The notes: generated by a model not told the origin, from the sequence alone. A stretch of DNA of 6,792 bases from Halobacteriales archaeon QH_10_70_21 (GCA_003021325.1 PXQM01000117.1:1-6792), one strand, 5' to 3'; numbered from the stretch's first letter, positions 1 through 5,693 are shown. A program made the numbers and translations.

Positions 1-126
1 CCCGCGACGCCGCCGGACGACCTCGCTTCGGACCTCGAGAGCGAGATAGAGCGCCGGACGGACCGGGACGTCGCGGTCGCCGTCGATTACCGGTCGTCAT
101 GGACCACGGACGCCTCGTCCGGCTGA
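1..126 (+). CDS. C-terminal end of an unidentified protein (partial)
   Basis: An open frame enters from the left edge and stops with TGA at 124-126, giving 41 residues. The fragment has an acidic helical stretch (DLESEIERRTDRD), a short beta-like run (VAVAVDY) and a polar tail ending in DASSG. The Asp/Glu/Arg composition and G/C-rich third positions fit a real haloarchaeal gene. The helix-then-strand pattern resembles the C-terminal soluble tail of haloarchaeal DUF389 (TIGR00341-type) membrane proteins, but that is only an impression from a short piece and I do not assign the family. The gene is convergent with purB, with 149 bp between the two stop codons. Confidence 0.55.
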   Translation, partial: PATPPDDLASDLESEIERRTDRDVAVAVDYRSSWTTDASSG

Positions 127-132
127 TACTGT

Positions 133-164
133 CGGTCACAGGTACGTGAACCGACGGTCACAGG
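133..164. repeat. Pair of 10-bp direct repeats after the upstream gene
   Basis: The 10-mer CGGTCACAGG occurs at 133-142 and again at 155-164, a start-to-start distance of 22 bp, or about two helical turns. It lies in the convergent spacer just after the stop codon of the first gene. The repeat is visible directly. Any role in protein binding or 3' end formation is unproven. Confidence 0.5.
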
Positions 165-203
165 AGAGGTCGTCCGTCGGGGTGCCGTCCCCGCTCGGCC
201 GCA

Positions 204-232
204 GTTCGGAGCCGTCCGTCCCGCATCCGAAC
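204..232. terminator. 7-bp inverted repeat in convergent spacer, possible 3' hairpin
   Basis: GTTCGGA at 204-210 is perfectly complementary to TCCGAAC at 226-232, with a 15-base loop. It lies between the stop codons of the left-edge gene (126) and purB (276), where transcripts from both strands should end. No T-run follows on either strand, so a role as a terminator is only a guess from position. Confidence 0.25.
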
Positions 233-255
233 AGCCGGTGGGGAAGAGCCGTCCG

Positions 256-269
256 GGAACGACTGTTCC
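256..269 (-). terminator. Short hairpin just past the purB stop
   Basis: GGAAC at 256-260 pairs with GTTCC at 265-269 around a 4-base loop. The hairpin begins 7 bases after the purB stop codon on the minus strand. The stem is only 5 bp and no T-tract follows, so it is a weak candidate for transcript end formation. Confidence 0.2.
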
Positions 270-275
270 GCCGGC

Positions 276-1664
276 CTACCCGTCCAGTTCGTCCACGAGG
301 TCGCTCCCGAGGCCGGTGTAGCCGGCCGGCGTCAGTGCGTGCAGTTCCTCGCGGACGGACTCGTCGACGTCGAGGTCGTCGAACAGCTCGCGGAACTCCT
401 CGAGGCTGGCCCGCTGGCCGCGGGTGAGATCCTTGATGCGCTCGTAGGCCTCGGCGTCGCCCTCGCGCCGGAGGACGGTCTGGACGGCCTCGCCGATGAC
501 CTCGGGGTTGGCCTCGAGGTCCTCGCGCATGACGGTCTCGTTGGGAGTCACCTTCCCGAGCCCGGCGGCGGTCTTCCGGTAGCCGATGAGACAGTGGGCG
601 AAGGCGGCGCCGACGTTGCGCTTGACGGTCGAGTCCGAGAGGTCGCGCTGGAGCCGCGAGGTGGTGACGTAGTCGGCCAGGAACGTCAGGTCCGAGTTGG
701 CCTTCGTGAGGTTGCCCTCGCTGTTCTCGAAGTCGATGGGGTTGACCTTGTGGGGCATCGTCGAGGAGCCCGCCTCGCCCGCGACGGCCTCCTGGCCGAG
801 GTAGCGGTCGGAGACGTAGAGCCACATGTCCAGGTCGAGGTCCCGGAGGACGTTGTTGACGCCGCGGAGGGCGTCGAAGACCGCCGCGAGGTCGTCGCAG
901 GGGTTTACCTGCGTCGTCAGCGGCGCGTGCCTGAGGCCGAGCGACTCGACGAACGACGCGGCGAAGGCCCGCCAGTCGACGTCCGGGTAGGCGGCGTCGT
1001 GGGCGGCGTAGGTGCCCGACGCGCCGGCGAGCTTGCCCGAGAGGTCGGCCGTGGCCGCCTCCAGCCGCCCGAGCGCCCGGCCCAGCCGCGAGGCGTAGAC
1101 GGCCAGCTCCTTGCCGTAGGTCGTCGGCGTCGCCGGCTGGCCGTGGGTGCGCGCGAGCATCGGCACGTCGCGGTGCTCGCGGGCCGCCGAGGCGAGGGTA
1201 TCCCGCAACTCGCGTATCGCGGGGACCAGCACCGTCTCGACGGCCGGCTTCACGAGCAGGCGGTGGGCGAGGTTGTTGACGTCCTCGCTGGTCAGCGCGA
1301 AGTGGACCCACGGCCCCTGGGCGTCCTCGTCGGGCAGGGCCATCCGGACGAAGTACTCGATGGCCTTGACGTCGTGGTTGGTCGCCGGGTAGTCGCCGTA
1401 CCCCTCCGTCTCCAGGCGCTTGATTACCTCCGCGTCGTCGGCGTCGAAGGAATCGTACAGCGCCCGGAGGTCGGCACGGGCGTCGTCGGCGAGCGCCAGC
1501 GGCGTGGCCTCGAGGTCGGCGAGCGCCAGCAGGTACCCCACCTCGACGCGGACGCGGGCGCGCATCAGCGCCGCCTCGCTGGCGTACTCGGTGAGCGGTT
1601 CGGTGTAGCGGGCGTACCGGCCGTCCAGCGGCGAGACGGCGAAGAGCGGGCCCCGGTCGGTCAT
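276..1664 (-). CDS. purB: Adenylosuccinate lyase
   Basis: This cytosolic enzyme acts twice in purine synthesis. It cleaves SAICAR to AICAR plus fumarate, and adenylosuccinate to AMP plus fumarate. The 462-residue product is close to the 456 of E. coli PurB and resembles that subgroup throughout. It opens with the family's SPLDGRY (residues 11-17) and contains TNHDVK (95-100), TSEDVNN (125-131), THGQPA with the catalytic His174 (173-178), and the flexible-loop signature GSSTMPHKVNPIDFEN (299-314), whose serines at 300/301 include the general base. The C-terminus keeps TRGQR and the TPAGY region before VDEL. I chose the ATG at 1664 because it places SPLDGRY where the family has it and a T5 box lies 25-29 bases upstream. 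A start at 1724 would add 20 unsupported residues. The gene is divergent from the PurN/PurH-type fusion, suggesting shared purine control. No defect seen. Confidence 0.97.
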   Translation of the reverse strand: MTDRGPLFAVSPLDGRYARYTEPLTEYASEAALMRARVRVEVGYLLALADLEATPLALADDARADLRALYDSFDADDAEVIKRLETEGYGDYPATNHDVKAIEYFVRMALPDEDAQGPWVHFALTSEDVNNLAHRLLVKPAVETVLVPAIRELRDTLASAAREHRDVPMLARTHGQPATPTTYGKELAVYASRLGRALGRLEAATADLSGKLAGASGTYAAHDAAYPDVDWRAFAASFVESLGLRHAPLTTQVNPCDDLAAVFDALRGVNNVLRDLDLDMWLYVSDRYLGQEAVAGEAGSSTMPHKVNPIDFENSEGNLTKANSDLTFLADYVTTSRLQRDLSDSTVKRNVGAAFAHCLIGYRKTAAGLGKVTPNETVMREDLEANPEVIGEAVQTVLRREGDAEAYERIKDLTRGQRASLEEFRELFDDLDVDESVREELHALTPAGYTGLGSDLVDELDG

Positions 1665-1688
1665 ACCCGTGGCTGGGGCGACCCGTCG

Positions 1689-1693
1689 AAAAA
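1689..1693 (-). promoter_or_regulatory. Probable TATA-like box of purB
   Basis: A run of five T on the minus strand lies 25-29 bases before the purB ATG at 1664. In this GC-rich setting, that spacing fits an archaeal TATA box driving a leaderless transcript, and it supports the chosen start. Confidence 0.45.
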
Positions 1694-1834
1694 GCGTGTC
1701 GCTTGGGCGAGCGCGGCGCCCCACGACCGCGTCGGCGCCGTTCGCACGTATCCGTACACTGTTCCGAATCTCCGCCGTCTCGTGCCGTTCCGTATGCAGG
1801 TTCGTGGAGACGGCGACGACGACAACCGCAACTC

Positions 1835-1839
1835 ATTTG
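1835..1839 (+). promoter_or_regulatory. Possible TATA-like box of the purine fusion gene
   Basis: ATTTG lies 25-29 bases before the ATG at 1864 and is the most A/T-rich spot in the preceding 50 bases. It is weaker than the other boxes in the window, but the spacing fits. Confidence 0.3.
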
Positions 1840-1863
1840 CACGCGGCGGAGCCCATCTCGGAC

Positions 1864-3435
1864 ATGAGAATCGCCGGCATGGCCTCGAATCGCGGCCGGA
1901 ACCTGCTCCACATGGCCGACACCGCACCGGGCGGTGCCGAGTTCGCCGTCGTGCTCACGAACCGGGATGGCGCGCCGGTTCTCGAGAGCGCCGCGGAGCG
2001 AGGCATCCCGACCGAGGTGGTCACGAAGGACGACGAGGAGCCGCGGGAGCGACACGAGCACCGCATCCTCCAGCGGCTGGAGGGCTACGACGTCGACCTC
2101 GTCTGTCTGGACGGCTACATGCGCATCCTGACCGAGGAGTTCGTCGACGAGGCGCCGACGACGCTGAACGTCCACCCGTCGCTGCTGCCGTCGTTCCCGG
2201 GGATGGACGCCCACGAGCAGGTCCTGGATGCCGGCGTCTCGGTGACCGGCTGTACCGTCCACGTCGTCGACGAGACGGTCGACGGCGGTCCCATCGTCAC
2301 CCAGGAGCCCGTCCCGGTTTACGACGGCGACGCCGCCGGCGACCTCAAGGAGCGGGTGCTCTACGAGGCGGAGTTCACCGCCTACCCGCGTGCGGTTCGG
2401 TGGTTCGCCGAGGACCGCGTCACCGTCGCGGACGGCGAGGTGTCGGTCGACGGCGACGACGGCGGGCGGTTCCCCGCGCGTCGCTTCGCGAGCGACGACC
2501 GCGACCGCGAGCTGCGCTACGGCGAGAATCCCCACCAGGACGCCGCCGTCTACGCCGACGGCGCCGACAGCGAGGCCAGCGTGGTCGGCGCCGACCGGCT
2601 GAACGAGGGCGCGAAGGCGCTGTCGTACAACAACTACAACGACGCCGACGGCGCCCTGACCCTCGTCAGGGAGTTCGACGAGCCGGCGGCGGCGGTCATC
2701 AAGCACACGAACCCGGCCGGCTGTGCGACCGCCGGCAGCCTGGTCGACGCCTACGAGGCCGCCCTCTCGACGGACCCGATGAGCGCCTTCGGCGGTATCG
2801 TCGCCCTGAACCGGGAGTGCGACGCCGCCACCGCCGAGGCCATCACCGACTCGTTCAAGGAGGTCGTCCTCGCGCCGGGGTACACCGAGTCGGCGCTGGA
2901 CGTCCTCCGGGGCGAGGACGACCTCCGGGTGCTGGACGTCGGCGACCTCGAGGGGCCCGCCTCGTCGCTCGTCGAGTCCGACCTCGTCGGCGGCCGCCTC
3001 GTCCAGGAGCGGGACGGCGAGTCGCTCTCCGCCGACGACCTCGAGGTCGTCACCGAGCGCGAGCCGACCGACGAGCAGGTCGAGACCATGCTGTTCGCCT
3101 GGCGGACGGTCAAGCACGTCACGTCCAACGCCATCCTCTTCGCGCGCGGCACCGAGACGGTCGGCGTCGGCATGGGGCAGGTGTCCCGCGTCGACGCCGT
3201 CCGGCTGGCGGCGATGAAGGCCGACGAGCACGCCGACGGCAAGGACGCCGACGGCGCCGTCATGGCCTCGGACGCCTTCTTCCCGTTCCCGGACGGGGTC
3301 GAGGTGGCCGCCGACGCCGGCATCGAGGCCGTCGTCCAGCCCGGCGGCTCCGTCAACGACGAGGACGTCATCGCGGCGGCCGACGAGCACGACGTCGCGA
3401 TGGCGTTCACCGGCCAGCGCGCGTTCAAGCACTGA
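1864..3435 (+). CDS. purH: Fused GAR formyltransferase (PurN) and AICAR formyltransferase (PurH C-terminal domain)
   Basis: A 523-residue fusion for two folate-dependent steps of IMP synthesis. Residues 1 to about 185 are a PurN domain (GAR to FGAR): MRIAGMASNRGRN start, LNVHPSLLPSFPG (101-113) and ETVDGGPIV (137-145), with the catalytic trio N102, H104, D140. Residues about 210-523 are the AICAR transformylase domain of PurH: LRYGENPHQ (217-225), ALSYNNYNDAD (252-262), KHTNP (280-284) with the catalytic Lys-His pair, DPMSAFGG (304-311), ASDAFFPF (468-475), VQPGGS (491-496) and the RAFKH end. The bacterial PurH IMP cyclohydrolase domain is missing, so PurN takes its N-terminal place. Such a fusion is, to my knowledge, usual in haloarchaea, where PurO-type enzymes close the ring. 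The PurN phosphate loop reads SNRGRN instead of SGxGSN. The ATG at 1864 is chosen because upstream codons have no PurN similarity. The symbol could equally be purNH. Confidence 0.95.
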   Translation: MRIAGMASNRGRNLLHMADTAPGGAEFAVVLTNRDGAPVLESAAERGIPTEVVTKDDEEPRERHEHRILQRLEGYDVDLVCLDGYMRILTEEFVDEAPTTLNVHPSLLPSFPGMDAHEQVLDAGVSVTGCTVHVVDETVDGGPIVTQEPVPVYDGDAAGDLKERVLYEAEFTAYPRAVRWFAEDRVTVADGEVSVDGDDGGRFPARRFASDDRDRELRYGENPHQDAAVYADGADSEASVVGADRLNEGAKALSYNNYNDADGALTLVREFDEPAAAVIKHTNPAGCATAGSLVDAYEAALSTDPMSAFGGIVALNRECDAATAEAITDSFKEVVLAPGYTESALDVLRGEDDLRVLDVGDLEGPASSLVESDLVGGRLVQERDGESLSADDLEVVTEREPTDEQVETMLFAWRTVKHVTSNAILFARGTETVGVGMGQVSRVDAVRLAAMKADEHADGKDADGAVMASDAFFPFPDGVEVAADAGIEAVVQPGGSVNDEDVIAAADEHDVAMAFTGQRAFKH

Positions 3436-3436
3436 C

Positions 3437-3475
3437 GCGGACGGACTGACACGGATTGCGTATCAGTCCGTCCGC
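3437..3475. terminator. Perfect 13-bp inverted repeat, likely shared bidirectional 3' hairpin
   Basis: GCGGACGGACTGA at 3437-3449 is exactly complementary to TCAGTCCGTCCGC at 3463-3475, with a 13-base loop. The left arm starts 2 bases after the purine fusion gene's stop. The right arm encodes the last Arg-Thr-Asp-stop of the convergent membrane-protein gene. It fills the whole 27-bp gap and reads the same on both strands, so either transcript would carry the hairpin at its 3' end. There is no T-tract, so intrinsic termination of bacterial type is not shown. Transcript end protection or blocking of convergent read-through are alternatives. Confidence 0.6.
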
Positions 3476-3906
3476 TCCGTTGCCTCGTCGTACCGCCGGA
3501 CGAGTTCGGCGACGTACCAGAACTTCAGCGCCATCGACGCCGCCCCGGCGACTGCCGCCCGGACCGGCCGCCGGCGGTAGGCGGCCAGGAAGGCGTAGAC
3601 CGACACCGGGACGTTGCACAGGTTGAGCCCGTTCGGATAGCTGCCGTCGAATATTCTCGACCTCCGCTCCCGCGTCCACCACCGCTCGGCCAGCACCACG
3701 CGCGTCATCCAGGCGCTGTCGTCGTCGGGCGGCGAGAACAGGACCGGATTGACGACGGTGAAGACGATTGCGGCGGCCGCGAGCCGCCAGTTCCGGTCGT
3801 AGACGGCGTACAGCAGCGCCGGTAGCAGCACCGTCCGGCTCCACCCGCTCTTGGGATTCGAGTGCCGCTCCCAGAACTGCTCCTCGAGCGGGTCCGGGAG
3901 GGTCAT
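3463..3906 (-). CDS. Small membrane protein, likely DUF6653 family
   Basis: A 147-residue protein of unknown function. It has a polar N-terminus with FWERHSNPKSGWSR (11-24), a pattern I recall from haloarchaeal DUF6653 proteins. Hydrophobic segments follow at about 25-37 and 42-57 (ending VVNPVLF). A charged loop comes next with DDDSAWMTRVVLAERWW (61-77). Two more hydrophobic segments lie at about 98-110 and 115-136. This predicts a four-helix inner-membrane protein. No catalytic signature is visible, though the conserved-looking RHSNP and WMTRVVLAE patches could form a site. The ATG at 3906 is supported by a T6 box 23-28 bases upstream. The gene is convergent with the purine fusion gene and shares a hairpin with it, so there is no reason to infer a role in purine synthesis. 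The family name is from memory and moderately sure. That it is a real gene is more certain. Confidence 0.75.
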   Translation of the reverse strand: MTLPDPLEEQFWERHSNPKSGWSRTVLLPALLYAVYDRNWRLAAAAIVFTVVNPVLFSPPDDDSAWMTRVVLAERWWTRERRSRIFDGSYPNGLNLCNVPVSVYAFLAAYRRRPVRAAVAGAASMALKFWYVAELVRRYDEATERTD

Positions 3907-3928
3907 GCGCCAACGTGGGCGGCGGCGG

Positions 3929-3934
3929 AAAAAA
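3929..3934 (-). promoter_or_regulatory. Probable TATA-like box of the DUF6653-type gene
   Basis: Six T in a row on the minus strand lie 23-28 bases before the ATG at 3906, inside otherwise very GC-rich DNA. This fits an archaeal promoter for a leaderless transcript. Confidence 0.45.
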
Positions 3935-4017
3935 CCGTTGCCCCGTTCGAGGCGGCGAGGGCGGTCGAGCCGCCCGGAACGGCCGGCTGCGGCACGTCGG
4001 GTCGGCTATCGCGGACG

Positions 4018-4021
4018 TTTT
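4018..4021 (+). promoter_or_regulatory. Possible TATA-like box of the small acidic ORF
   Basis: TTTT within GACGTTTTGTC lies 26-29 bases before the ATG at 4047. Four bases alone are weak evidence, but the spacing matches the other genes in the window. Confidence 0.35.
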
Positions 4022-4046
4022 GTCGCCGGCGGCCCCACCGACGGGT

Positions 4047-4196
4047 ATGAACGACACAGAGGAAGCGGTCGAGGAGTTCCTCCGGAAGGCCGACTCGGCC
4101 TACGAGGAGTACGACCAGGGGTACGCCGACGCCGACGCGACGCTGCGGCGCCTGGAGCGACACCTCGAGCGGTTGCGGGACGCCGTCGAGGAGTGA
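4047..4196 (+). CDS. Small acidic helical protein, 49 residues
   Basis: No family recognised. The product (MNDTEEAVEE...RDAVEE) is rich in Glu, Asp, Arg and Leu, with no Cys, Pro or Trp. Residues 5-20 and 31-49 show spaced hydrophobic positions (LRRLERHLERLRDAV) typical of an amphipathic helix or short coiled coil, joined by YEEYDQGYADAD. This suggests a two-helix hairpin that may dimerise or bind a partner. It is cytosolic, with no signal peptide or membrane segment. The ATG at 4047 is chosen because a TTTT box lies 26-29 bases upstream; the frame stays open much further upstream, but that part is Pro/Arg/Ser-rich and reads like non-coding GC-rich DNA. It precedes the aminotransferase gene by 42 bp, but that gene has its own promoter box, so an operon is not assured. 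Confidence 0.6.
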   Translation: MNDTEEAVEEFLRKADSAYEEYDQGYADADATLRRLERHLERLRDAVEE

Positions 4197-4208
4197 CCAT
4201 CCAGCAGA

Positions 4209-4214
4209 GTTAAC
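4209..4214 (+). promoter_or_regulatory. Probable TATA-like box of the aminotransferase gene
   Basis: GTTAAC lies 25-30 bases before the ATG at 4239 and 12 bases after the stop of the small acidic ORF. The spacing fits a leaderless archaeal promoter, so the aminotransferase can probably be transcribed independently. Confidence 0.45.
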
Positions 4215-4238
4215 CCGACTCGCGCCACGCGTTCGTGT

Positions 4239-5360
4239 ATGACGGAGTTTTCCGCCCGCGTCGAGCAGGTCTCCATCAGCGGCATCCGCGAGGTGTTCGA
4301 GGCAGCCGGCGAGGACGCCATCAACCTCGGGCTGGGCCAGCCGGACTTCCCGGCCCCGGACCACGCCAGGCAGGCGGCCGTCGACGCCATCGAGGCCGGC
4401 GAGACGGACGCCTACACCTCCAACAAGGGCACCGCCGAGCTGCGCGAGGCCATCGCCGCCAAGCACGACCGCGACAACGGCTTCGCGGTCGACCCGGAGA
4501 ACGTCATCGCGACGGCGGGCGGCAGCGAGGCGCTGCACATCGCCATGGAGGCCCACGTCGACCCCGGCCAGGAGGTCATCCACCCCGACCCGGGCTTCGT
4601 CTCCTACGAGGCGCTGACGCACGTCGCCGGCGGCGAGCCCAGGCCCGTCCCGCTGCGGGACGACCTGACGATGTCGCCCGGGGCCGTCGAGGACGCCATC
4701 ACCGACGACACGGCCGCCTTCGTCGTCAACAGCCCCGCCAACCCGACCGGCGCCGTCCAGAGCGAGGCCGACATGCGCGCGTTCGCCCGCATCGCCGACG
4801 AGCACGACGTCCTCTGCATCTCCGACGAGGTGTACGAACCGTTCGTCTTCGACGGCGAGCACCACTCGCCGATGAGCTACGCCGACTCGGACAACGTCGT
4901 CGTCGTCAACGCGGCCTCGAAGTACTTCTCGATGACCGGCTGGCGGCTGGGCTGGGTGACCGGCTCCCACGAGCGCGTCGAGCGGATGCTCCGGGTCCAC
5001 CAGTACGTCCAGGCCTGCGCCTCCGCGCCCGCACAGTTCGCCGCCGAGGCGGCCCTCCGCGGCCCGCAGGACCACACCGACGAGATGCGCGAGGCCTTCC
5101 GCGAGCGCCGGGACGTCCTGCTCGAGGGGCTCGAGGACATGGGGCTCGAGGTGCCGACGCCGAAGGGCGCCTTCTACGCGATGCCGCGGGTGCCCGACGG
5201 CTGGGTCGACGAGGTCATCGACCGCGGCGTCGTCGTCGTGCCGGGCGAGGCCTTCGGCGAGCACGGCGCCGGCCACGCCCGCATCTCCTACGCGGTCGGG
5301 ATGGAGACGCTGAAGGAGGCCATCGAGGTCATGGGCGAGGCGACGGCGACGGTGGAGTGA
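4239..5360 (+). CDS. Class I PLP-dependent aminotransferase (AspC-like)
   Basis: A complete 373-residue fold-type I aminotransferase, a cytosolic PLP enzyme moving amino groups between an amino acid and a 2-oxo acid. Visible landmarks in order: INLGLGQPDF (28-37), YTSNKGTAELREAI (59-72), the phosphate-binding GGSEAL (94-99), NSPANPTG with Asn168 (164-171), SDEVYE with Asp196 for the pyridine nitrogen and Tyr199 (195-200), SKYFSMTGWRLGW with Lys228 as Schiff-base lysine and Arg236 near the cofactor phosphate (227-239), KGAFYAMP (309-316), and HARISYA with Arg348 expected to hold the substrate carboxylate (346-352). All key residues are present. Length is slightly below the usual 380-400 for archaeal AspC-type enzymes. 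The substrate cannot be read from sequence: aspartate, aromatic or branched-chain amino acids are all possible. The neighbours give no pathway hint. Confidence 0.93.
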   Translation: MTEFSARVEQVSISGIREVFEAAGEDAINLGLGQPDFPAPDHARQAAVDAIEAGETDAYTSNKGTAELREAIAAKHDRDNGFAVDPENVIATAGGSEALHIAMEAHVDPGQEVIHPDPGFVSYEALTHVAGGEPRPVPLRDDLTMSPGAVEDAITDDTAAFVVNSPANPTGAVQSEADMRAFARIADEHDVLCISDEVYEPFVFDGEHHSPMSYADSDNVVVVNAASKYFSMTGWRLGWVTGSHERVERMLRVHQYVQACASAPAQFAAEAALRGPQDHTDEMREAFRERRDVLLEGLEDMGLEVPTPKGAFYAMPRVPDGWVDEVIDRGVVVVPGEAFGEHGAGHARISYAVGMETLKEAIEVMGEATATVE

Positions 5361-5374
5361 GGAGTCGGGAGCGA

Positions 5375-5394
5375 GGCTGGCGCCCGCCGGAGCC
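5375..5394. terminator. Imperfect hairpin between convergent genes
   Basis: GGCT (5375-5378) and GGC (5379-5381) can pair with AGCC (5391-5394) and GCC (5386-5388), with a 2-base bulge and a 4-base loop. It lies in the 36-bp gap between the stop of the aminotransferase and the stop of the convergent small membrane-protein gene. The element is short, GC-rich and could be chance. Confidence 0.2.
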
Positions 5395-5396
5395 CC

Positions 5397-5606
5397 TTAC
5401 CCGAAGTCCATCTCCAGTCGGTACAGGAACAGCAGTGCGCCGAACGCCGTCAGGCCACCGACGAGTCGGGCGACCCCGGGCAACAGCGTGCTGTAGCCCC
5501 GTACGGCGTCGGCGATTGCGGCGAGGACGACGATGCAGATGCCCAGCCGGAAGACGATGACGAAGAGGAGGTTGCGAATCGAGCGGCCGTACGCGTCGGA
5601 GGGCAT
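5397..5606 (-). CDS. Small two-helix membrane protein, 69 residues
   Basis: No family recognised. The product begins MPSDAYGRSIRN, then has a hydrophobic segment at about 13-34 (LLFVIVFRLGICIVVLAAIADA), a short loop (VRGYSTLLPG), and a second hydrophobic segment at about 46-62 (ARLVGGLTAFGALLFLYRL), ending EMDFG. This predicts a small integral membrane protein with two helices. There is no signal-peptide cleavage motif or catalytic pattern. The ATG at 5606 is supported by a TTTT box 25-28 bases upstream. It is convergent with the aminotransferase and lies downstream of the HAH_0734-like gene on the same strand, 87 bp away, with its own promoter box. Haloarchaeal genomes carry many such short membrane proteins of unknown role. 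Confidence 0.6.
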   Translation of the reverse strand: MPSDAYGRSIRNLLFVIVFRLGICIVVLAAIADAVRGYSTLLPGVARLVGGLTAFGALLFLYRLEMDFG

Positions 5607-5609
5607 GGA

Positions 5610-5625
5610 GGAACGTTCCGGAACC
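5610..5625 (-). promoter_or_regulatory. Overlapping palindromes between promoter box and start codon
   Basis: GGAACGTTCC (5610-5619) is a perfect 10-bp palindrome, overlapped by TTCCGGAA (5616-5623), so GGAAC occurs twice 11 bp apart. It covers the expected transcription start of the 69-residue membrane protein, where an operator could act. Palindromes this short occur several times by chance in a window of this size. Confidence 0.25.
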
Positions 5626-5630
5626 GCAGC

Positions 5631-5634
5631 AAAA
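5631..5634 (-). promoter_or_regulatory. Possible TATA-like box of the 69-residue membrane protein gene
   Basis: TTTT on the minus strand (within GGCTTTTGC) lies 25-28 bases before the ATG at 5606. The spacing matches the other candidate boxes in the window. Confidence 0.35.
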
Positions 5635-5658
5635 GCCTGGCGATGCCGGGTCTGCGCT

Positions 5659-5674
5659 CGGCGGGGTCCCGCCG
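5659..5674 (-). terminator. GC hairpin downstream of the HAH_0734-like gene
   Basis: CGGCGG (5659-5664) pairs with CCGCCG (5669-5674) around the loop GGTC. On the minus strand it begins 20 bases after the HAH_0734-like stop codon and precedes the TTTT at 5634-5631 by 24 bases. It may be an end signal for that gene, separating it from the next one. GC-rich stems of this length arise easily by chance here. Confidence 0.3.
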
Positions 5675-5693
5675 GCCGTGGCCGTCCCGGAAC

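Larger units (their letters stand above)
1665..1863. promoter_or_regulatory. Divergent purB / purine-fusion intergenic region
   Basis: These 199 bp separate two divergent purine genes. Candidate TATA-like boxes lie near each end, leaving about 140 bp between them. The centre (about 1741-1800) is less GC-rich than the flanking genes and holds recurring short words: TCCGTA at 1751 and 1789, and GTTCCG at 1761 and 1787. These words are short enough to occur by chance. I see no convincing operator palindrome, RNA gene or riboswitch. Confidence 0.45.

Noticed and set aside
1665..1724. N-terminal extension of purB by 20 codons
   Set aside because: It would include the T5 promoter box, and PurB proteins start just before SPLDGRY, which fits the ATG at 1664.
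1669..1863. N-terminal extension of the purine fusion gene by 65 codons
   Set aside because: The extension is Arg/Ser/Thr-rich with no PurN similarity and crosses the probable promoter. The PurN fold starts at the ATG at 1864.
136..3432. A 1098-codon open frame on the minus strand across purB and the purine fusion gene
   Set aside because: It is antisense to the clearly identified fusion gene, overlaps purB in another frame, and reads as low-complexity Arg/Gly/Val/Asp. Such long shadows are normal in GC-rich coding DNA.
339..3449. A 1036-codon open frame on the plus strand
   Set aside because: It runs antisense to purB and out of frame with the fusion gene. The second half is almost pure Arg/Gly/Pro/Ala. 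It is a GC-driven shadow.
3768..4046. Upstream extension of the small acidic ORF by 93 codons
   Set aside because: It is antisense to the DUF6653-type gene and Arg/Pro-rich. The acidic helical composition begins only at the ATG at 4047.
3903..5276. A 457-codon minus-strand frame opposite the aminotransferase
   Set aside because: It is antisense to a complete enzyme with all catalytic residues, has no family motif, and its composition is typical of a shadow frame.
4235..5560. A 441-codon plus-strand frame overlapping the aminotransferase
   Set aside because: It is out of frame with the aminotransferase and consists mainly of Arg, Gly, Pro and Ala.
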